Origin: Polychytrium aggregatum
Taxonomy: Eukaryota; Chytridiomycota; Chytridiomycetes; Polychytriales
Direction: 5' to 3'
Assembly: GCF_025602895.1 (NCBI RefSeq)
Contig: NW_026516230.1
Location: forward strand, 434,001 to 498,000
DNA length: 64,000 nucleotides
The notes beneath the pieces were generated by a model. It did not search any database. It was not told where the DNA came from and was given only the letters and a program-made list of their open reading frames with translations. Of this stretch, positions 1 through 10,871 are shown one piece after another. The translations under genes and the position numbers were made by a program. How positions within the stretch are numbered: position 1 is the first letter of the stretch; each line of letters opens with the position of its first letter.

Positions 1-158
1 TGTTTGTTTGTTGCGGACGGTCCACCAGCGCATATAAACCGGTGCAGACCAACCGAGACCATGTCCGGCTGCAACTAGGGCTGCTGGTGCATTCTTCTCC
101 CTCACCAACCGAATCTCTCACTATCGATATCGATACCATTCCCCCCCCCGCTCTTCCA

Positions 159-1708
159 ATGCGATCCTCGTCCTCGCACGCCCATCAGTGGATGGTTCTG
201 CCCAACATCCTCGTGTTCGTCCTTCTGGCTTTGACCAAAACCGCCATCGGCGATCCATTCCCGCCAGCTACGCTCGACTCTGGACCCAACCTTCCCACGG
301 CGCCGATCCAGCCCTGCACCACCGATGGATCCTGTGCCGGAGTCCTTCGTCTCAGCAGCTTTGGAGGCAATGGTGGAGCAACCGACATGATCGTAAGCAT
401 CTGTGCTTTGAGATGGCAGCACCTCATCGTTGACACTCAGCTCAGCCCTGGCTAACACCGACATATCACTGTCCGCCGCAGTATGTCGGATCGCATGACC
501 TCTCTCCATCAAATGTCTACCACAATGTCACCACCGTCGTCCTGACATTCCACGGAGCAGCGTGCGATGCCTACAACTACTACTCGATCCTCGTTGACGT
601 CGCTCAGAACACCACCGGCGTCGACCTGAACACCCATGCCTTCTTTGTGCCGCTGTTCCCGGTCAAGAGCACCACTCAAGCATATACATGGGGAGTGCCC
701 CAAGGCGGCCTCAACCTGGCTGTCTTCTCGGCCAGTACAAAGTGGTCGACAGGCGACGTTGCAGACAACAACAATGCCATGACATCGTTTGACATGGTCG
801 ACGCCTTCCTGGCAACCATCGCTCAGGCCTTTCCGTCAGCCAAGATTGTCTTGGTGAGTAAGCTCACTGGCTGCATGACGGTTGCTTGACAAAGCACAGA
901 CTCGGATTTGCAGACGATGGCCACGACTGACTTTGGTTCCTCCAGGCAAGCCACAGCGCCGGCGCTCAGCTCGTTCATCGATACTCGCTCTTCACGGATC
1001 CACAAACATTCTCAAAAGTGAGTGCACATGATTCCGGCCACGCTCCAGCAGAGTCTCGGCGTGCGACTGAACCTTGGCAGGCTATCACCGATTGCCATGC
1101 ACTCTTGGGCTGAGGAGCCCATCGCTCATTAACACTTTGCACTATGGGCCGCGATGCTGCCGCTTCGCTTGTCGTTTGCAATCCTTCCTCCCCTCGCCTT
1201 CCAGTACCAAGTCATCCTGGCCAACTCTGGGACCTACACCTACCAGTCCAACCACCGTCTGACCCAGGCTGCGCTGCTTTCCTGCCAAGACCAGTCCTGC
1301 CTCGGCACCCTCAATGCCTCGTCGTTTGAGCCGTACTCCAACTCGGCCTGTTCCGATGCCAACTCGTTCCCGTATGGTCTCGACAACTTGTCCGGGCCAT
1401 ATGTGACGTCACACCTGGGCAACGCTCACCAGGGACCCAGTCTGCGTTGTCTCAAGCAGACGATGCTCTTGGGATCCAAGGACACGCTGAGGACGACCGC
1501 AAATCCGCCGCTGGATATGACCTGCGGGGCAGATGCCGAGGGATACGTCCGCATCGAGCGAGGACTGGCATATGCCGCCTACTTTGACTACATCGTCGGC
1601 TGCAACACCATGGACGTGCACATCGTCGACGGCTGCTACCATGACGCCTGGTGCATGCTCAGCAGCCCGATCGCCAAGAGCCTCACCTTTGGAGTCCCAC
1701 TTGCTTGA
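159..1708 (+). CDS. Secreted alpha/beta-hydrolase-like protein
   Basis: Four exons fit: 159-392, 482-853, 946-1017 and 1205-1708, giving about 393 aa. The borders are GT..AG and the reading phase is kept at each join. Residues about 10-31 form a hydrophobic signal peptide (WMVLPNILVFVLLALTKTAIG). The middle carries a nucleophile-elbow-like motif, ASHSAGAQ, in the small third exon, resembling the GxSxG turn of alpha/beta hydrolases but with Ser in place of the first Gly. A late Asp/His pair (VDGCYHD) could complete a triad. Many Asn-x-Thr/Ser and Cys residues suit an extracellular protein. The start at 159 is chosen over the upstream ATG at 42 because the signal peptide follows it directly. 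The hydrolase assignment is inferred from motif shape; the substrate is unknown. Confidence 0.55.
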
Positions 1709-1930
1709 AAGTCGATGCATGTATCGGCGAGCTTGCCAATGGATGGTTTGATCAGTGTCTTGTATGCAAGAGAGGGTCGAATGGAGGCCCACCGGACGTG
1801 AACTTCAGCGAATATATTGATATTGGATTTTACCCCATCCTCCAAGTCCATCAGGGCAGAGCTCTGAACGGCTGCCCTGGCTAGATCGAGCACGATCGGT
1901 GCATCGTCCTTGGCGGCCGATCCGACTGCT

Positions 1931-3637
1931 TCAACTGAATCCGCCCGAGATAGCGCACTGCAGAACGCCGGTGAGGGCGCCGACAAGGACGGCAGAATAC
2001 GAAGGCATCTTCAAGAACCCGACGCCCAAGAACGCAAATCCAACGACGGTGACGTAAAGCGGGAACTGGGAGATACTCAGAGCCGTGCCAGACTGGCCGT
2101 CGGTAATGGCCTTGGACCAGAGCAAATAGACGGCCGCAAAGACCAGCCCGACGGCCGAGGCGCTCATGCCCCCGAGGATCACCTGGATATAGGTCCGCCG
2201 ACGGAACTGCGTCCACAGGGGGATCAAGGCCGACATCAGAAGCAGCCCTGGCAAGAAGATGCCAAAGAAGGCCAGGAACGAGCCGATGATCGAGCCGCTG
2301 ACGCCGATGCCCAGGCTGCGAAGCGCCAGGCCACCAAGGAAGGCAGAAAAGTTGAATTGCGGGCCTGCATGCATCATGTGGAAGCAGGATGAGCGCACTT
2401 TGGCTGTGGGTCAAGAGCATGGATGGATGGAGATGGATAGAGCATCATCCGGGTACCCCAGTGTCGCTCACTCACCGGGAGTCGAGTTGATGAGGGCGAA
2501 TCCGATCAGAAACTCGCGCTCGTTGAGCCAGCCGACAGAGACGGTATAGTCCTTGAGCAGCGGCACAACGACAGGGCCTCCGCCAAAGATGAGCGAGCCC
2601 ACAAAGTAGAACGTTCCAAAGACGTTCAGGAACAGAGGCACTCCTGCAACCGTCTTGAAGATAATGGCCACCACCAGGAGCAGGATCCACACGGCCAGCA
2701 CCAGCAGCCCGACCCGGCTCGAATACGAGCATTTGACGTTGTTGGAGGAGCCCGAGTCCTGGCCAGAGTTCTGGGTCGAGACGGGGGCCGACGGAGATGG
2801 ACCGGGGGATGAAGATTCCTCATCTGCTGGAGTGCGAGGCTGCGTCGAGCTGGCTGCGTCCTGCGGCATATCGTCGAGATGGAGGCCGTCGCCGGCTGCC
2901 TGGGATCGGGGCTGTGTCCGGCGCTCGGTCCAGAGCTTGTAGCGGTATTCGCAGTATGCCGATACGCTGCCAAGAACCATCAGAGCCGGAAACAGCCAGG
3001 GGGCGCTGTAGTTGATTGCCGCTGCCGCCGAGGCAAATGCCGAGAGCTGCGTCATGCGGTTGGTGCAGACCCTAGTGCCGAGCTTGTAGGCAGCCAGTGC
3101 CGTGAGGCCGATTGCTGACGAGGTCAAGCCGTTCTCGATCTGGATGACGACTGGGGGCAGCTTCTCAGGCAAGGAAGCGACGACGATGGCTGCGATGGTC
3201 ATGAAGAGGGTGACGGGCAGGCTTGGTGCATGCCAGGATGGAGACGGCGGCCGGGGAGCCGGGGAGCCGGGGAGCCGAGAAGATGGTGCAGCATAAGAGG
3301 ATGTTTCGAAGCAGCTTCTCGCCACCGAAATGGAGAGTGGGCAGACGGTTTATACTCACGTCCATGTCAGAAACCCGACCACTCCGGCCAGCGGGCCGCC
3401 CCGAAGCAGGGCAAAGGCAAACGACATCTGGATGCTGGGCGGCCCAGGAAGCACCGAGGCGATGGAAAACAGCTCCGAAAACACATCGGTGCTGACCCAC
3501 TGATACTTGTCGATGAAGTAGTCATGGAAGAGGGCGACGTTGGCCTGGGGTCCGCCAAAGGTGATGAAGCCAAGCGGGAGGTACGTCAAGAAGACGTCGG
3601 CGAGCTTTGGTTTTGCGGATGGGGCGGTCTCGACCAT
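1931..3637 (-). CDS. CHR-family chromate-type ion transporter
   Basis: Three exons on the minus strand (3637-3360, 3221-2476, 2364-1931) join in phase to about 485 aa. The protein has the two-halved build of the CHR (ChrA) family of membrane transporters, which in bacteria and fungi export chromate or exchange it for sulfate. The first half holds TFGGPQANVALFHDYFI and the SVLPGPPSIQM motif; the second half repeats them as FGGGPVVVPLLKDY and NSTPGPQFNFSAFLGG, the latter recreated exactly across the second intron. Many hydrophobic segments are visible, with a polar Ser/Pro/Gln-rich linker in the middle. The chosen Met (MVETAPSA) sits just before the first conserved block; Met codons further upstream are in frame but add unconserved sequence. 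Family confidence is high; the true substrate is not shown by sequence. Confidence 0.9.
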
Positions 3638-4102
3638 GGTGTGGGCGTCTCGAGCGTCTGCGAGTGCAAGTGCGATGCAGGCGTGCAGGGCGGCATCGAG
3701 CGAGGGCTGGGATATGGAATATATGGGGATTGGACCTGAGATCTTGCCACCATGGGATGCGAGAAAAAGTGATATCAAAGTGGGATTGCAGAGAGATTTC
3801 TGGCCACGTTGCCAGAGGCGACATCCATGAACCTGATGGCGCGATCAGGGGACAAGGTGAGCGGGTGTTGGGCATTGCACCGACCATCCACCACGACTGC
3901 AGCACATTGGTGCCCACGACGGCGCTCCGATGTGCGTGGAGGAGCATGGCGGTGCAGGGATTGGTGCGGTGTGTCTGAAGGTATGCGTGTTGTTCATCAT
4001 TATCATCAACAACATCCAGTCGCATTCGCAAAACCGGCAGACGACACTGGCGAGTCAAATGTGGAGAAGAAAGGTGTGGGAAGGGGCAAAGATACAGCGC
4101 AA

Positions 4103-7100
4103 TCATGCAGCGGAGGGCTCGTCGCCGTCATCCAGGATCGTGACAATGCCCTGGTTGCCGTCAACCCGGACCCGGACCGAGTCCTTGAGCTTGTCATTCT
4201 TGAGCAGGCCGAGGATGCCGGCGACACAGGGAATGCCGTATTCGCGGGCGACCAGTGCTCCGTGCTGGAGGACGCCGCCGACCTCGAGCACCACGGCAGC
4301 GGCGTTGATGAACAGGGGTGTCCAGCCTACGATCAGAAACGATGTTGTCAGAACCAAGCATATACCCGACACTCGCCCCCCCCTCCCCGACACCAGACAC
4401 GGAAGGCTGGAGCCAAACCTGGGTTGGTGCATCGAGCCACCAGAATCTCGCCTGGCAGCAGAGGCTTCTCGTCGGGCGACTCAAGGATCTTGATTCGGCC
4501 CTCGACCACGCCGGCACTCATCGGATAGCCCACCAGGCAGTTCTCGCCGAGATCGGTGCGCTGGAGAGGGATCTCGCGGTAGATGGTGCCGTAGGAGTCC
4601 ATCACCCTCGGAAGTTCGTTGCCCGAGAGCGCAGCCTTGGTCCATTGATTCCAGAGAGCAAGGCGTCGCTCCCGGACCTTGGCCAGATCGATCTCGCCGT
4701 CATGGGGCGACGACTGCAGCAGCCGGGACGATTCGCTTGGCGCGGCATGTATGCGACGCTCGATTTGCTGGACAACGCCGTCGAGATCGAGGATCTCAAA
4801 GTCAAACACCTGCTGGACTGACTCGATCTTGCCGTGCTCGACCAGGAGCTTGCCGACCGCCAAAGCCTCCTGGCGAACACGAGCCACGGCCTTGACGATG
4901 TTGAACTTGTGGGTCTCGCGCAGACCACCAAGCTCCACAATGCGGGTGTAGATGCGGTCGAAGCGGGCCACGTTCCCATTGTGTTTCTTGAGCTCGGCAG
5001 CAAAGTACTCGTATGCCTCCTGACGCTCGGTTTGGCACTGGTTGAACTGCGCGATCGGGTCCTTGCGGGTCGAGTTCATTTGCTGGAACAGCTGGTTGAT
5101 CAGGGTGTGTGAGGATTCGCGGTAACTGTGAACGAGAGCGGCCGGGACCAAGAGACAGAGGAGTCAGTGCTGATGTCCAACAAGAGCGAAGCAAAGGGTG
5201 TTGACGACATGAATCGACGATCAAGTGAGCGAGGATCAACGTGGGGGATGGAGTCCCACAAACGGACACATGCGATGCTATGCCGAGATCGATCATTCAG
5301 CAATGAGGCCATGCCAACAGACGCGCGAATCTTACCGTGGAGTGGAGGCATCCAGCTCCGTGTCGCCGCGATGGCCATAGGTATCCATGAAGGTCTTCCA
5401 CTTCTGGGCAAACTTGGGACCGAGGGCATCTGATCGGCCGGCGAGCGCCTCCTCGAGTTCTGCGGGCTGCATAGACTTGACACGGTCGCCCTCGGCCGCC
5501 AGATCGTGTGCTAGCTGTGCGAGCGACAATCCCATTTCGATGGTGACGTTGCCGGGCAAGCTGCGATCGATTCGCTCGAGATAGGCCTCTGCCATCTCTT
5601 TAGTTTGCTCATCCTCAAGCACGGGCTTCAGGATGGCTCTGAGATCCACCAGGGACTTGCGCCAGATGATCATGGTTGGACCCGAGCTTTGGAGGATCGT
5701 GGTGAAGCCATCGTGCATGATCTGGACGGTCCAGTCGAAGAGAGAGTCTCCGGGCTTGCGTGGCTCGGCCAGTCGATCGCTCAGCTGGGTGCTGATAGTC
5801 GTGCTGATCTCGTGTCTTCGGATGCGTGGAAAGTTGTAGGACCGAACCAGACTGTACATGACTGAGAGCAGAGGCGCATGCAACACGACTCTCAAAGCAA
5901 TCCACAGCTTTGACAAGAGCGTCAGGGGCTCCAAAGCAAGGGCATTTGCATCGAGCGACTGGAAAACCTTGGCGGAAAGCGGGTCGATGATGGCTATGTC
6001 GCGGCTCATGTTTGGGTTGAGGTAACTGTGAACCAAGGAGACATCACCGTAGATACGTCCCGTTTTCGCGTCAAAGATCAATGGAAACGAGTGGAACGGT
6101 TGTGTCCTGGACTCGAGCTGGCCGAGCTTGGCTTTGAGGCAGTTGAAGGCCATCTCAAGCACATTCGTTCCAAAGACGGACATGGGCAGAGGCAGACCCT
6201 GAACAGCCAGAGTGATATCTGTAGTCGATGATTGCAGTGACGATGAGAAAACAACTCATCATCACCCGCTCACGCACAGGAGTAGGCCGCAGTTCTATCG
6301 ATAGCGGACAACACCTACCCCAGAGGAAATGCTGTTTAGGGTTGTTCAAGGATGTGATCATGGGGGAGAGGTCCAACGAGGTCGTCACCGGTCTCGCTTG
6401 CAGGATATACAAGTTATCAGCTTCGATTCCATACTCGATATCCATAGGCCGGCCGTAGAGGCTCTCGATACGCTGGACCTGGGATGCAATCTCAACGACC
6501 TGCAGATGATCGGAACAGAGAGTCAGCGTCGCAGTGGATGCACGACCGTCGAGCACACAGCGCAAGCTTGTGACCGTCTTGACCCCAGACATAGCGGGGC
6601 ACACAGCCACATGATGATTCTACGATAGGATGACAGCGCCGCTGGGCCACAAGCACCATGCCCAATGCAGCACGACCAAGTCTCGGTCATCCTTTGGCAG
6701 ACTCACGACACTCCACCTCGACCACTGCACATCAACGCACGTGGTGATCGGAGAGCGAGAAGGTTTGGGCAGCTTCGGCATCAACAGCGGACTCGGCGGT
6801 TCCGCCGCCCTGCAGTAGCTTGATGACAACGTTCTTGGCGCCGAGAGTTTTCTTGATGATGCGCTTGGTCGATTTGTCGACCACAAACTCGTCTGGGCTG
6901 GCCAATCCTGCGACCACAGTCTCACCCAGACCAAAGTTTGAGTTGATAAAGACCTCGTTGTGCGAGTTGGTCAAGGGGTTGACACTGAAGGCCACGCCGG
7001 CGACGGCACTGTCGACCTGTTGCTGAACCACGATGGCGATTGAGGGCGAGAGTGCCGAGAAGCCATGTGCCAGTTTGTAAAGCACGACACGAACATCAAG

Positions 7101-8253
7101 ACAGGAAACAAAGGCCTGGAGGATGGCGCTCTCGAGGTTCTCTCGGTTGACTCCCAGAACAGTCTCGTATCCACCGGCAAAGGAGGCGCCTGCAAGACCA
7201 GCACAGATTCGCGAGTTAGCGTATACTGCAACGAAGGCGCAAGTAGTGTTGCTCGGCGGACGAGATGATCGACGGGTGGTGCAGCAGTATGATGATGACT
7301 GCAAGCGATATGATGATGACTACAAGTGATATTATGGTGACTGTAAGTGATATGTGGTGACTATCGGACATACCTCCCAGGTCTTCGTCCGGCGAGCTTG
7401 AACGGACAGCGACGAGGGTGAGACTCAGCCGAGACCAGGTCTGATCGGTGACGGTCTTCATCTCGGGTGAGAAGGTGAGATGGGCGGCAGCATAGGCTTT
7501 GAGAGCATCGGTGGCCGCTCTCATGCCCCCGTCGGACTCGGAGTGGGACTGCGAGAGCTCGGCGGCACTGTGGCTCGAGAGTCTTTCCTGAAAGTCGGAC
7601 CATTCGCTCGTTCGCCGGAGCTGGTCGATCCAGGGCTTGAAAAAGCTTGTGGTCAGAACAAAGCCAGGAGGTACACGGATACCCCTGAACCAAGAAAGCG
7701 AAAGGCGGTCAGGCTCGGCAGAGCATGTTACAACCCGCCCGGACGGTGATTGGGATGAGCGACGACGCCACCAGATGGATTTGATACTGCGCTTGCCAGC
7801 GGAGATACTGACGAGTTGGCCATGTAGACGAGCGAGAAGCCTTTGCCGCCAACCAGCGGAATCGGCGGGTCTTTGCGTTGCTTGGATCGGCATTTGGAAA
7901 CTCAAATACGGGCCCTGCAAACGCACATAGGCAATAGCGAGAGCCGAGGCGGATGGGAATGGGTGTTACGGCGGGACCATGACGGGCAACGGGGATGCTC
8001 ATGGAGATGCTTGCGGTGGTGCTCATGGAGGTGCTCGTGGGGAGCACTGGCGAACAAGTTATGCACCAGCAAGGAGGCTTGCTGATTCCGCAACGTGCAA
8101 TGAACAGAGGCGCGCCGAACGCATACTGGGATCATCGGGAGAGAGAAAACGCGGAGTGGTGGAGCCGCGGGCGGCTTGATCCAGGGCCTCACGGCCAGCA
8201 GCGATCTCGCGGAGACGAGAAGCGATCGCTTTTGGGGACCAAACGGGCAACAT
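4103..8253 (-). CDS. PEP synthase / rifampicin-phosphotransferase-like ATP-dependent dikinase
   Basis: Exons 7813-(about 7890), 7684-7374, 7189-6741, 6499-6319, 6218-5336, 5125-4419 and 4326-4103 join in phase, giving more than 918 aa. The N-terminal ATP-grasp domain shows LVGGKGFSLVYMANS|GIRVPPGF, then SSSPDEDLGGASFAGGYETVLGV, NPLTN, FGLGETVV and DIEYGIEADNLYILQARPVT. The C-terminal end is a swivelling phosphohistidine domain, with NPGWTPLFINAA and the His in GGVLQHGALVAREYGIPCV. This order (ATP-binding, long middle, His domain last) matches rifampicin phosphotransferase and PEP-synthase-like enzymes rather than classical PPDK, which has an added PEP-binding barrel. The likely chemistry is ATP-driven transfer of the beta-phosphate through His to a small molecule; the acceptor is unknown. 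The first exon is unresolved: a Met at 8253 (MLPVWSPK) is one candidate start, so the 5' limit is provisional. Confidence 0.8.
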
Positions 8254-8706
8254 TGAGGATAGAGGATTGTAGCTAAGGAATGAAGGCTGGAAGATGCAGA
8301 CGAACAGGAAGCGAAGGGAGCGGGGGAGAAAAGACAAGGGCGGTCCGATGATGTGTCATGACTGGATCGAGTGCGTCATGGGTGGCTGGACTGGATCGAG
8401 TGCGTCATGGGTGGCTGGACTGGATCGAGTGCGTCATGGCTGGCTGGATTGGATCGAGTGCTCCATGGGTGGCTGGATTGGTGGCAAAGCACAAGTCCAA
8501 AGCACGAGTCCAAAGCACGAGCCCAAAGCAGAACGCCGAGCGCGACTGCTTCGCTTTGCACGCCCGGCCCGAATAAATACCCTCGTCGCCGCCATGTCCC
8601 AGCAACACCATCAGCATCAGCAACACCAGCAACACCAGCAGCAACACCAGCAGCAACACCAGCAACAGCAACAGCTCTTCCAATCCCCCTGAATCCTCAG
8701 CCAGCC
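8254..8706. other. Intergenic region with two tandem repeats and a poly-Gln/His uORF
   Basis: No main gene is seen. It holds a 29-bp tandem repeat (8361-8476) and a CAG/CAC-rich tract. An ATG at 8594 opens a 32-codon frame of almost pure Gln and His that stops at 8692, 15 bases before the start of the next gene, so it would act as an upstream ORF if transcribed. Confidence 0.6.
8361..8476. repeat. 29-bp tandem repeat, four copies
   Basis: The unit runs from actggatcga through gtgcgtcatg and ggtggctgg. It is repeated four times head to tail, with a few substitutions in the last two copies. Confidence 0.9.
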
Positions 8707-10418
8707 ATGTCCAACTCGTACACCCAGCTCATTGTCAAGGCCATCCGCAAAGGTTCGCATCCCTGCTCGCAACAACTCACATTCCCCTTCTGCTGCACCG
8801 AGTGTCCACGACTCACCCCCTGCTCTTGCTTCCCTCGCTTGCAGCCTCCGACATCTATCCCAGAACCTCCCTCCATCACTATCTCCGCATCCGCGCCATC
8901 TTCAAGGACCTGCGCACCGAAGCCTCCCGTGAGTGTCCCCTGCCTTCTGCCGTCCTCGGCCAGGTCTTTTGCACCGCAACAGCCTTGCTCACTCCTGCAT
9001 CGGTCTTGTCCTTGAAACCCTTCTCTCCGGAACAGTCTCTCTCTCCGCTGGCTGGTCGCGCATCTTCCACAGCCGCATCCTCGCTCTTGTCTCCGATGGC
9101 ACCCTGCGCCGCGATGGCATGTTCTTTGGTCTTTCGCCGGCCACGCTCAACAAGCTGAAGAAGCAGGCAAAGGCATCAGTCGCTCCCTCTTCCCCTGCCA
9201 AGGCCGCCACTCCCACCACCAAGGCGAAGGTCGTCAAGAAGACCACGAAGGCTGCCGCCAAAGTCGCCAAGAAGGCCGCCGCCGCCAAAGTCGCCAAGAA
9301 GACCACCCGCGCTTCCTCTGGCTATGGCCGAGCCAAATCCGCTGCCGGCGGTCGACGTGCTGCTCCGGCCTTTGGCAGGGCGACTCCAGCCACCCTTGCA
9401 ACCAGCCGAACCGATAGCTTCCTCGACATGGACATGGACACCAGCGTTGAGAAGCTGCTTGACCGGGACTTTTCTGGCAGCGACAAGCCCGACATTGCTT
9501 TCAGGTAAGGCAGCAGCCCGCACTCCTCAGTCTAGCATCCCTGCAACGTCACTCCCCAGCCCACCATCTTGCGACAGCCTCGACTCATCGTGCTTTCCCG
9601 TCTTGCCTCTCCTCAAACTTTCGTCGCTCGCTCCACAGCTTCGACACCACTGGTAGCATGTACGGCTGCATTGCCAAGGTCCGCGAGACCATCAAGGACA
9701 CCGCCAACCGCCTGATCGCCGCCGTCCCCAACATCCGCATCGCCGTCATTGCCCACGGCGACTACTGCGACGAGCGCAGCTCCTATGTCACCAGCATCCT
9801 GGACTTTACCGACGACCGCGATGCCATCGTCAAGTTTGTCGAGGATGTCAAGCCCACCGGCGGCGGCGACTTTGAAGAGTGCTACGAGCTCGTTCTGCGC
9901 GAAGCCCGCACCAAGCTCAGCTGGCGTGCCCCCGGCGAGTCGGCCCGCTCGCTGGTCATGATCGGCGACGCCATTCCACATCCCCTGGGCCGCGGCAACC
10001 CGCACAACATTGACTGGAAGGTCGAGGCCAAGGAGTGCGCAAAGGAAGGCATCCGCTGCTACGCCGTCCAGTGCCAGAACAACGCCGCCTCCACAAAGTT
10101 CTTCAAGGGGCTTGCTTTCCTCACCAAGGGCGTGCGGCTGTCGCTGACCCAGTTCGAGGTAATTATCGCTTGCAGTAGTTGCCCTTGCCGAGGCGGGTTT
10201 TACAAACTCTCAAAAAGCCGATAGCTGACTCTTTCTGCCTCTCGCATCCTCCCTCGCTCCCATCATCACAGAGCATGCCGGACACCCTGATTGCGATCTG
10301 CATGCGCGAGGGCCCGATGCCCCTTGCCCAGCTCGAAAAGTTCCGCGACGAGCTCATTGGCAGCGGACGGATCACCCAGAGTCTGCACAACATGTTTGCT
10401 GTGCTGACAGCCGTCTAA
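8707..10418 (+). CDS. Linker-histone-like winged helix fused to a von Willebrand A domain
   Basis: Exons: 8707-8752, 8845-8928, about 9073-9504, 9639-10158 and 10272-10418. The join into the third exon is not resolved: the best acceptor breaks phase, so a small error or missed junction remains. The N-terminus (YTQLIVKAIRK, then RTSLHHYLRIRAIF, then RILALVSDGTLRRDGMFFGLS) looks like an H15/H1 winged helix. A Lys/Ala tail rich in AKVAKKA and KKTTK follows, as in linker histones. The C-terminal half is a vWA domain with a MIDAS motif, FDTTGSMYGC, formed across an intron, then VIAHGDYCD and SLVMIGDAIPH. Related vWA folds occur in fungal alpha-kinase-like vwkA proteins, but no kinase domain is present here. 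The combination suggests a nuclear or DNA-binding vWA protein; that role is inference. Confidence 0.7.
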
Positions 10419-10871
10419 GGCTCTGTCGATCCACTCTGACCCCGGCGGTTTTGGACCATCGAAGCCGTCCCTCCTCTCTTGCACCTTCTCTTGACATTGT
10501 CTCTCCTTCAACTCTCACCTTTCCATCCCTTGGCACTTGTCAAAAACATGTCTATATCTGTATCATTATCGAAATACAAGTCGTTTTACAAATCACATGC
10601 GAAATGAGCACATCGATTTCTCCCCCCCCCACCGGACACAGGCGTATGAGTACTCGTGATCGGACGATATTGGATCCAGGCGGGAGTTTTGGCCCTGGCC
10701 GAGCCAATCGGGCTTGGCTTGGCTTGGCATCGATCTTCTGCTGCGATTCAATCATGTGTTCGAAAGCCCCGTGCTCTCAGAGGCCCCTCAGCCAGGACCA
10801 TTCCCACCTCCTCTCCTTTCGCCTTTCGACGCATCGAAGCGACTGTCCTCCGCCTCTGTCTCGCCTTGGCC

